From an uncultured Eubacteriales bacterium (GTDB lineage Bacteria > Bacillota > Clostridia > Christensenellales > Aristaeellaceae), in the NCBI GenBank assembly GCA_900315675.1, contig OMZY01000010.1:102450-166449 (forward strand): a stretch of 64,000 bases of DNA, given 5' to 3'. This document shows, in pieces, positions 55,255 to 63,000 of the stretch. The position numbers and the translations under genes are program-made. The notes beneath the pieces are model-generated. The model did not search any database, was not told the DNA's origin, and saw nothing but the letters and a program-made list of their open reading frames with translations. Within the stretch, counting starts at the first letter, position 1. Each line of letters begins with the position of its first letter.

Positions 55255-56656
55255 ATACGTTCCCTTTCCCCTTTACCTTCCACCATCCCAGGCAAAGCGC
55301 CCCGTACACCGCAACTCCCGTCACCGTCATGATGCCCAGGTTCACCCAGTTGTTCACCGGCAGCAGTCCCGCCACCAGCCTCACGCACACCATCATGATC
55401 CCGCCGATCACCGCATAGGCCAGCACATATCCCATGAACCGCTTATACGGCAGTTCCTTCCGCAGGATAATAAACTGCACCACCGGCACGGTCAGTTCCG
55501 CCGCCAGCGTCCCGACCACCGCGCCCATGCTTCCCATGGAACGGATCAGGCAGGCGTTGACGATCAGGTTCACCGCCGCGCCGCTGCAGACGCTTTTCAC
55601 CAGGATATGATCCCGCTTCTGGGGCAGCACCACCTGGGTCCGGATCACGTTCGCAAACCCGATCATAATCAGCGTGAAGCCCAGCGGCACCATCAGCACG
55701 CCGGATGCAGCCGCTTTCTCATAGAACAGCGGCGCAAAGCGTTCAGCCACAGCCGCCAGTCCGAAAGCCATCGCGCTGACCATGCAAATAATCAGGTTCA
55801 TGCTCTTGTCGATGTTACGGGCAATCTTTTCTGTTTCGCCCTTTTCCTGCAGATTGGAAACCTTGGCCATCATCACTGTTCCGATGGCGGAGATAAATCC
55901 GCTCAGGCAGTAAACAATCTTTTCCGCGCTCTCATACAGGCCGTTCTGATCTTTCCCGGCAATATAGAGCACCATGATCTTATCCATCTTCCGGTAGACG
56001 CTCACAGCAGCTACGGAAATAAACAGCACAGCACAGGGACGCAGATGCTTCAGCGTCTCCTTCATGGAAACGCGGTGATAGCTCACTTTCCCCTTCAGCG
56101 TCAGCGCGCAGCTCAGATTGCCGATCAACGTCGCCAGGCTCCAGACGAAGCCGTAGATCCACAGATCATCGATGCTTTTCACAAAGATGAAGGCGCTGGC
56201 CGCTGCCGCAAGCTTCACAAAGGTATTCCGCAGGGCAATGGACTTGAACTGGTCCAGGCCCATCAGACACCATTCAAAGTTGCACAGGCAGCTGACGCTC
56301 ATCATCGTCATGTGCAGGGCAATGGTCTTTTCTTCCCCGGCAATCAGGAATACATAGCCGAACCAGAAAAGCAGGGCAAAGCTAGCCACCATCAGCTGCA
56401 TCTGCCAGATGCCGGAAAAAGTCCGGTCCAGCTTTGCCCGGTCATCCCGGGCCTGCGCAATCGTCCGGACGCCGTAATCCGCCAGGCCGAGCAAGCCGAT
56501 CAGGCAGAAAATCTCGCTCCAGGCCCAGGCGCCGGAATAAAGGCCCACGCCGTCCTTGCCCACGACCCGATCCAGATACGGTGCCGTAACCAGCGGCAGC
56601 AGGAGCGAGAACACCCGGTATGCGACATTGTATGCCGCGTTCTTTCTGGTACTCAT
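55247..56656 (-). CDS. Polysaccharide flippase (Wzx/MOP superfamily)
   Basis: 469 residues with about 12-14 hydrophobic spans. The N-terminus NAAYNVAYRVFSLLLPLVTAPYLDRVVG and LGLADYGVRTIAQARDD are characteristic of oligosaccharide flippases (Polysacc_synt/RfbX-like). It should move lipid-linked glycan units across the membrane, possibly the polymers later attached by the LCP proteins encoded upstream. The start lies four bases after the mgtE stop, so it is the second gene of an mgtE-flippase operon. The last codons run into the AATTCTT heptad tract. Confidence 0.9.
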   Translation of the reverse strand: MSTRKNAAYNVAYRVFSLLLPLVTAPYLDRVVGKDGVGLYSGAWAWSEIFCLIGLLGLADYGVRTIAQARDDRAKLDRTFSGIWQMQLMVASFALLFWFGYVFLIAGEEKTIALHMTMMSVSCLCNFEWCLMGLDQFKSIALRNTFVKLAAAASAFIFVKSIDDLWIYGFVWSLATLIGNLSCALTLKGKVSYHRVSMKETLKHLRPCAVLFISVAAVSVYRKMDKIMVLYIAGKDQNGLYESAEKIVYCLSGFISAIGTVMMAKVSNLQEKGETEKIARNIDKSMNLIICMVSAMAFGLAAVAERFAPLFYEKAAASGVLMVPLGFTLIMIGFANVIRTQVVLPQKRDHILVKSVCSGAAVNLIVNACLIRSMGSMGAVVGTLAAELTVPVVQFIILRKELPYKRFMGYVLAYAVIGGIMMVCVRLVAGLLPVNNWVNLGIMTVTGVAVYGALCLGWWKVKGKGNVFN

Positions 56657-56659
56657 ACT

Positions 56660-58036
56660 TTAAATCTTAAGCATGGCTGTGGCGATACCGAAATACACCA
56701 GCAGGCTCAGGGCGTCCACAATCGTTGTGATGAACGGACTGGCCATGACTGCCGGGTCAAAGCCCAGTTTCTTTGCCAGCATCGGCAGCGTACAGCCGAC
56801 CAGCTTCGCACACAGCACTGTCACTGCAAGCGTCAGGCCTACAACCACAGCAACCATAATGGTCACTTCGTTATTGTTCATAATCAGCCGGTCCACCAGC
56901 AGGACCTTGCCAACGCAGAGTACACTCAGCACCGTGCCGCAGATCAGCGCCGTCCGGATCTCTTTCCAGATCACCTTGCCCAGGTCCTTGAATTCCAGTT
57001 CACCCAGAGACAGCGCACGGATAACCGTAACAGAACTCTGGGAACCGCTGTTACCGCCGGTGTCCATCAGCATCGGGATAAAGGCAGCCAGGCAGGTCAT
57101 ACTTGCCAAGGCCTTTTCAAAACCTGAAATGATCATTCCCGTAAAGGTAGCGGAAATCATCAGCAGGGACAGCCAGGGAATCCGGTGAATGAACAGGTCC
57201 AGCGGCGAAGACCGCAGATAGGTCTTGTCGCTCGGCGTCATACCGGCCATGATTTCCATGTCCTCGGTGGTCTCTTCTTCCACAACGTCCATGGCGTCGT
57301 CGAATGTTACGATACCGACCATCCGGTTGTCGCTGTCCACTACCGGGATTGCCAGCAGGTTGTACTTGCTCATCATCTGGGCAACTTCTTCCTGGTCAGT
57401 ATGGGTGCTTACCGTGATCAGGTTCGTATCCATGATGCTGTCAATCGTCTGCAGGTCGCTGGGTGCCAGCAGCAGGCTCTTGACGCTCACCGTACCGACC
57501 AGCAGCCGGTTCTGCAGCACATAACAGGTATAAATGGTTTCCTTGTCTACGCCCGTGCGGCGGATCCGCAGGATTGCGTCTCCCACCGTCATATCCGGCG
57601 TCAGTTTCACGTACTCCGTGGTCATCACGGAGCCCGCGGAGTCTTCCGGATACTGCAGGATTTCGTTGATCTCCTTGCGCATTTCCGGATCCGCCTGGGC
57701 CAGAATTCGCTGTACCACGTTCGCGGGCATCTCTTCGACGATGTCCACGGCGTCATCGACGTACAGCTCGTCCATCACCTGGCGCAGTTCCTTATCGCTG
57801 ATGCCCCGGATCAGGGATTCCTGTTCCTCGCTCTCCATTTCAACGAAGCTTTCCGCGGCAAGCTCTTTCGGCAGCAGCCGGAAAAGCAGCGGCTGTTTGT
57901 CCGGTTCAACACCAGAAAAAACCGCAGCAATATCCGCGGGATTCATCGTGACGAGGATATCCCGGATTGTGGAGTATTTTTTGTCAGCGAGTAAGGTTTG
58001 TAAAGTGTTTTCGACTGTGACAGAATGTTCCGCCAT
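56660..58036 (-). CDS. mgtE: Magnesium transporter
   Basis: 458 residues. The N-terminal MgtE domain (about 1-125) is an acidic superhelix (ADIAAVFSGVEPDKQPLLFRLL), followed by two CBS domains (about 135-255; VMTTEYVKLTPDMTVGDAI, LAIPVVDSDNRMVGIVTFDD) and five C-terminal membrane spans (about 280-455; MLMDTGGNSGSQSSVTVIRAL is the pore signature). It imports Mg2+ and is gated by intracellular Mg2+. The 285-nt leader carries a small upstream ORF and alternative stems, so expression is probably also regulated at the RNA level. Confidence 0.97.
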   Translation of the reverse strand: MAEHSVTVENTLQTLLADKKYSTIRDILVTMNPADIAAVFSGVEPDKQPLLFRLLPKELAAESFVEMESEEQESLIRGISDKELRQVMDELYVDDAVDIVEEMPANVVQRILAQADPEMRKEINEILQYPEDSAGSVMTTEYVKLTPDMTVGDAILRIRRTGVDKETIYTCYVLQNRLLVGTVSVKSLLLAPSDLQTIDSIMDTNLITVSTHTDQEEVAQMMSKYNLLAIPVVDSDNRMVGIVTFDDAMDVVEEETTEDMEIMAGMTPSDKTYLRSSPLDLFIHRIPWLSLLMISATFTGMIISGFEKALASMTCLAAFIPMLMDTGGNSGSQSSVTVIRALSLGELEFKDLGKVIWKEIRTALICGTVLSVLCVGKVLLVDRLIMNNNEVTIMVAVVVGLTLAVTVLCAKLVGCTLPMLAKKLGFDPAVMASPFITTIVDALSLLVYFGIATAMLKI

Positions 58037-58172
58037 GCTTGCTCCCTCCCATTTGGTTAGAATGGTCAGTTGCCAGAAGCATATAATACCGGGCGCACAC
58101 CTTTCTGCCGGACCAATTCATTGGTTCGGATCAAAAGGCAAACCCGGTATCAGACATAGCGGCAGATTGAAT
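58037..58172 (-). promoter_or_regulatory. mgtE leader with alternative stems
   Basis: Between the leader ORF and mgtE, an 8-bp stem ATACCGGG (58143-58150) / CCCGGTAT (58086-58093) encloses a hairpin with ACCAAT/ATTGGT arms (58108-58129). A second segment, CCGCTATG (58155-58162), is complementary to CATAGCGG within the leader ORF (58229-58236). The mgtE ribosome binding site (GGGAGGGAGC) is at 58043-58052. Confidence 0.6.
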
Positions 58173-58259
58173 TTATGACACGCGGAACCGGAACGTCACG
58201 CCGCCCGGAACCCGCTGTCTTCGCCCAACCGCTATGCCGCTGCTACTCCCAGCGTCCAT
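58173..58259 (-). CDS. 28-residue leader peptide upstream of mgtE
   Basis: The ATG is preceded by AAGGAGGG with seven-base spacing and encodes a Gly/Ser-rich then Arg-rich peptide (starting MDAGSSSGIAVG, ending TFRFRVS). It lies in a strongly transcribed 285-nt leader, and its codons 8-11 can pair with the downstream leader. Such placement fits a translated attenuator controlling mgtE, comparable in logic (not sequence) to mgtL. The peptide itself matches no family I know. Confidence 0.6.
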   Translation of the reverse strand: MDAGSSSGIAVGRRQRVPGGVTFRFRVS

Positions 58260-58327
58260 GACATTCCCTCCTTGTTTTTTTCATTTTTTCAGCCGGTAAC
58301 AGATCACTCTGCCCGGCCGTTCAAACT

Positions 58328-58357
58328 ATTATAGTCTTATCTTTTTTTGCTTGTCAA
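58328..58357 (-). promoter_or_regulatory. Consensus sigma-A promoter of mgtE
   Basis: TTGACA (58352-58357) and TATAAT (58328-58333) with an 18-bp spacer on the minus strand, starting transcription near 58321. Confidence 0.85.
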
Positions 58358-58378
58358 TCCTTCAAATGTTTCGTTTTT

Positions 58379-59034
58379 CTTAATTGTTAAAATCTATAGT
58401 CATCTTCCCAAAAAGGAACTCCAACGCCTTCATGTGTCATCCTGGGGTTCGGAACGCCTGGAAATAGAGCCAGTGGCTCTATTTCAGTGGAGAACGGGCG
58501 GCAGCCCTGGGCCACGAAGTGAAACGCAGTGGAATCGAAGGATCTACTTTGTTGTATAACTCTCCCCGAACGTCCTTCGGAACAGCGCAGATCCCAGTGT
58601 GTCATCTCGACCAAGGCTGAAGGCCGCGTGGAGAGATCTCCTCACCCGTTCACGTTCGGGAACCCAACAGGAACTCTATCATAGCGGATAAAACATCTGC
58701 CACCCTCCTCGCCGCAAGGGAATGTGAAAGTGAGACAGACCTATCCGTCACGGCCGTCAGGCTGTGACCGTAGGTCTGTCCCATCTGTCATATTCCCATC
58801 AGGAACTCCAGCGCCTCCAGGTTATGGTGTCATTCCGAGCAACGTCGAGGGGAGCGAAGGAAGCGGTGACCCAGTGGGTCATTTGCCGTAAGGCAAAAGC
58901 GACCTGAACGAGTCAACCGAAAGGAAGAGCAAAGCCCGCTCCAAGGGCTTTGAGCGACCTTTGAGGTTGCGGATATCCCTTACTACCGCCATAGGCGGAA
59001 TAATTCTTAATTCTTAATTCTTAATTGTTAATTC
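58379..59034. repeat. Dispersed-repeat island 3
   Basis: There is no gene here. The island contains an enlarged GTCATCCTG...GAAGGATC hairpin unit (58438-58545), a GTCATCTCGACC unit (58599-58640), a long GACAGACCTATCCG hairpin (58732-58781), a GTCATTCCGAGC unit (from 58828) whose tip is extended by structured element E, and an AATTCTT heptad tract at the right end (59000-59034) that meets the LysR stop. Confidence 0.8.
58865..58975. repeat. Structured dispersed element E, copy 2
   Basis: GGTGACCCAGTGGGTC, hairpin TTTGCC/GGCAAA, GCGACCTGAACGAGTCAACCG, hairpin AAGCCCG/GGGCTTT and GGTTGCGGA. It is homologous to 41877-41998 with compensatory changes in both hairpins, inserted in the tip of a GTCATTCCGAGC repeat. 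Confidence 0.55.
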
Positions 59035-59957
59035 TGTATTGTTCCCAGATACTTCTTCAGTTCCCCGATATACATCTCGGCCATCTGGCTCAGGATCATA
59101 TTCTCCTTCACGATGTACCCGATCTCCATCCGCCCGGCAGCCACTTCCTCTTCCTTGTCCTCAAAGGCCACTGCCACGTAATCCGATCCGTTCAGTTCCT
59201 CGCAGATAATACCGCTGCACAGGGTATACCCGTTCAAACCGACCATCAGGTTCAGCATCGTCGCCCGGTCCGTCGCCTTGATCGTCCGGATATAGTCGTA
59301 TGTACTCAGAATTTCCTCGGAGAAATAGAACGCCCCGCTGGGTCCCTGCTCGAAGCTCAGGCAGGGATAGTCCTGCAGTTCCTCCAGCCGGATCGACTTC
59401 TGCTTTGCCAGCGGATGGCCTTTCCACAGGTACACATAGGGTTCGCAGTTGATCAGCGGGTGGAACTCCAGCTGGTTGCTCTTCAGGAATTTCCCGATGG
59501 CCTTGCGGTTAAAGTCACTCAGATACAGGATGCCCACTTCGCTCTTGCCCGCGGCCACATCTTCGATCACGTCCCGGGTCTTGCTTTCCCGGATCGCAAA
59601 CTCATATTCGTCCGTGTCGAACTGCTTCACCATCTCAACGAAGCTCTTTACGGCAAAGGAATAATGCTGGCAGGAAATGCCGAATTTCTTCCGCAGGTTT
59701 CCGCCTTTTCCATATTTTTCCAGCAGTCTGTCGTACTGGTTGACCACCTGCCGGGCATACTGGATAAACTCCGCTCCGTCATTGGTCAGGGTTACGCCTT
59801 TTCCGCCACGATTAAACAGTGTGATTCCCAGTTCCCTTTCCAGTTCACGGACCGCACTGGTCAGTGAAGGCTGCGTCACATACAGCACCTCGGCCGCTTT
59901 GTTCAGCGACCCTTTTTCAGAGATGGTGATCACATAGTTCAGCTGTTGAATTGTCAT
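59028..59957 (-). CDS. LysR-family transcriptional regulator
   Basis: 309 residues. The N-terminal winged helix is QQLNYVITISEKGSLNKAAE...VTQPSLTSAVRELERELGITLF (residues 1-60), followed by a two-lobe periplasmic-binding-like effector domain from ~90. ATG 59957 fits the usual MTIQQLNYV start; GTG 59966 is an alternative. No neighbouring gene points to its target. The last codons overlap the AATTCTT heptad tract of repeat island 3. Confidence 0.93.
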   Translation of the reverse strand: MTIQQLNYVITISEKGSLNKAAEVLYVTQPSLTSAVRELERELGITLFNRGGKGVTLTNDGAEFIQYARQVVNQYDRLLEKYGKGGNLRKKFGISCQHYSFAVKSFVEMVKQFDTDEYEFAIRESKTRDVIEDVAAGKSEVGILYLSDFNRKAIGKFLKSNQLEFHPLINCEPYVYLWKGHPLAKQKSIRLEELQDYPCLSFEQGPSGAFYFSEEILSTYDYIRTIKATDRATMLNLMVGLNGYTLCSGIICEELNGSDYVAVAFEDKEEEVAAGRMEIGYIVKENMILSQMAEMYIGELKKYLGTIQN

Positions 59958-60032
59958 CGTCCGCACGCTTCTCTCATAACGGTTTTTCTGGATCGTTCAT
60001 ACCCTACCACACATGCCGTGGATTGTCAAAAA

Positions 60033-60062
60033 GGACCGGCCGTTTCCGGCCGGTCCAGATTC
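60033..60062 (-). terminator. Rho-independent terminator
   Basis: GGACCGGCCG-TTTC-CGGCCGGTCC-type stem with T-run on the minus strand (A-run at 60028-60032), ending the giant surface-protein gene. Confidence 0.88.
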
Positions 60063-60072
60063 CGTTTGTCTC

Positions 60073-63000
60073 TTAGTCGAAGCAGTCACCCACGTGGTTG
60101 ATAATCACTTCCACTCCCAGGGGCGTCTCATACTCTTCGATGTAGATTTCCTCGCCGGGCAGTCTCGGTGTCTTGCCCTGCGTGGGCTTGTCCGGACGCT
60201 GCCAGGGCTTGTTGGTGAACACGGTCACAGTACCTTCGGTTTCCATGCTCTCCAGCTCATACCCGACCACTTCCTGCTCTGTCCAGGTGTATTCCGCCGG
60301 CTGACCGTTCACTATGGTGGGCAGTCCGGTGATGGTGGCCATCCAGCCGTTCTCCTCGCTCAGGATCACGCTCATACCGTTGCTCAGGGTCATGTGGACG
60401 CTTATAGGTCTGTTGAGATGCTTGTTGTTTTCATCGTTCCAGACCTTCCTCACAGACACGCTGGTCATTTCCGGCTGATACTTGTTCCGGATCGTGAATC
60501 CATGGATCTCAGACACATACCACGGAACCGGATCTTCTGTCACAGAGTAGTGAATCGGATGTCCGTTCACAAACTTGGGCAGATCGCCGAATGTCCGCTT
60601 CCAGCCGTTCGCCGCTGTCAGCTCGGCAGTCTTGACTTCCTCGCCGCCTGCAAGCAGATGCACCGTGATGCTCTTCGGCCGGTTGCCGTCCTTGTTGTCG
60701 TTATCGTCCCAGATCTTGACGACTTCAATTTCGGTCAGCATCTCTTCTTCATCCGGCTCTTCTTCAGGCACCTGGATATCGAATTCCTTCTCGATGATCA
60801 GCTTACCCGTGTCCTTGGTGTTGGTGATCACGAAGCCTGTGGAGGCATTGCCGGTAATCTTCGCCACATAGCCTTCCGGTATCTTGGTTTCAGCCACTGT
60901 GTACTTGATCTCCCGGGCCACTCCGGCTTCACGCACGTTCCTGCACAGCTTGGTCCAGCTGTACTTCCAGCCGTTGCCGGCGTTCAGTTTTACAGCGTCT
61001 CCCAGGGCCTTGCCGTCCGCGAAGAGCTGAACTTCAACATCATCCGGATGCTTACCGCTGTCCACCCAGACCTTTTCCACTTCAACCATGGTCTTATCCG
61101 CTTCGTGCGTGTTGGTCAGTGTTGTCAGCGATCCGTTGGTGACCGTACCCGTCAGGGCGTAGCCAACCACCGTCGGTTCCTTCCAGCTGTACACGATTTC
61201 CTTGCCGTTCCTGAATCTCAGCAGGCCGGTAAGCATCGCGGTCCAGTTGTTTTCCTCGTTCAGCATGACGAAGGTTCCGGTTCCCTCGCCGTCCGCCAGA
61301 AGCTCAACCTTCAGGCCGGTCGGACGCAGGCCGTCGCGGTTCTCTTCATCCTTCCAGACCTTCTTCAGTGCCGCGGTGACGTCTGCGATCGCGGTATTCT
61401 CAACATCCGCTGTCAGAACGCCTGTGCCCTTATCTGTGGTAAAGGCCAGTTCTCCGGAAGGCACATCGCCTGTCAGCTTTGTCAGTACATCGTCACGCTT
61501 ATCCACATCTGTCCAGAGGACCTCATGATCAGCGGTTACCGTAAAGGTAATGGGCTCAATGCTCTCATACCCGACGGGCGCCTGGGTCTCTGTCAGGATG
61601 TACTCACCGTCATCCAGACCGGTAAAGCTGAACCCGGTTCCGTCCGCGGTTGTTACACAGGCAACTTCCTGCTTCTTGTTGTTCTGCAGGACCTTCTCCA
61701 GCTTGAATGTTGCGCCGGCTAGAGCCTTTCCGTCTGGATCAACCTTGCTGACATCCACCTTGTAAGTGAAGCAGATGACGCTGTCGTCCTCGGTCTCCTC
61801 GGTGTCTTCACTCTGCTCGCCGTTTTCATTCAGTCTCGGATTGCAGCTGTATTCCAGATTGCCGGTATTTACGTTTCCGTGTCCGCCGATCACCGCGTTC
61901 TCGTTCAGTATCGCAGTGAAGTACACTTCAACGGTTCCGCTGTTCAGGGTAGTATCTGTAATCTTGCTCTTTCCGTCATTGAAGGTCACTGTCAGGTCGA
62001 ATGCCTGGTCACTGATCTTCTTCAGCGTATACCCGTTTGCAGCCAGAGCCTTTCCGTTCACTTCCACCTTCTCAATCTTTTCAAAGGTCAGGCCCTTTTC
62101 CATCTCATCGTGGAAGGTCACATGATACTTCCGGTAGTCCGTTACATTGTTTGCCAGGGTCGCTGTCAGTTTATACGGCACGCTGTCGCCGATGTCATAG
62201 TCGGCGCTGTCCTGCCATCCGGAAGTCTCTCCGGTCGTATCATTGACATCCTGGATCTTCTTCTCGAAGGAAGGCTTGTCAGGTTTCTTGTAGGTATTGG
62301 TCAGGCTCTGGAGGCCATCCTTGTATGCGACCACAGTCGTCAGTTCCGTCGCGTCCTCGGTGACTGTCACGGTCACAGCAACCTTACCATCCGCATACTT
62401 CATACCGGGTGTGTCACCGGGTACTTCAGCAATCTCATAGGTATAGGTTCCGGCTGTGTCATACGTGATCTCGCCAAATGCCGCCTTGCCTTCGGTTTCA
62501 CCCTTCTTCAGGCTGACAGATACCTCGTCGGATTCAGGCATCGGTGCGTCGCCCACAGGTGTGAGTTTGAAGACATACACGCCGTCCGGCGCTTCCTTGG
62601 CGTCCTCGCCTTCCATCTTCTTGGTGATTTCAGGTGCGGCTGTACCGGTCTTCCGCTCGTAGGTGTTCGTGAATTCAACGGTTACAGTATCATCCGCGAG
62701 GACAGCGTCACACACCTTGCTCGTCTCGCTGGTGGCTGTCAGGTTGAATCCTTCAACCTCTTCACCGCTCTCCGTGAAGGTGATTACCGTATCAACCGGC
62801 ACGTTTTCAATCACCCACTCGAAAGGTGTGGCAATACCGTCTCCTGCGTCCGCGTTCAGGGCAGTGAACTCATCCTTGTTGTAATCGTTGGTAATCTTGA
62901 AGCCGGCTGGGAGCTCGGTGATACCGTCGAAGATCTTGGTGACCTTGACAGAACCCACATCCTGCGTATTTGTGATCGTGATCTTTCCGGCAGTCAGGGC

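Noticed and set aside
55244-57127. A 627-codon plus-strand open frame
   Set aside because: It lies antisense to the flippase and mgtE genes, which have clear domains, and its product is His/Gln/Arg-rich with no start signals, a by-product of codon bias.
58210-58259. yybP-ykoY or M-box riboswitch upstream of mgtE
   Set aside because: GGGAGTAGC and the nearby pairing CGCTG/CAGCG recall the yybP-ykoY core, but the stretch lies inside the leader ORF codons and the junction helices are missing. No M-box core was seen either. A covariance-model search would decide.
58732-58781. Long hairpin as terminator of mgtE or LysR
   Set aside because: It lies upstream of both genes' transcripts and recurs at 55031-55081, so it is treated as a dispersed repeat.
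60013-61722. A 569-codon plus-strand open frame
   Set aside because: It is antisense to the giant Cna-B protein, whose repeats and domains are unambiguous.
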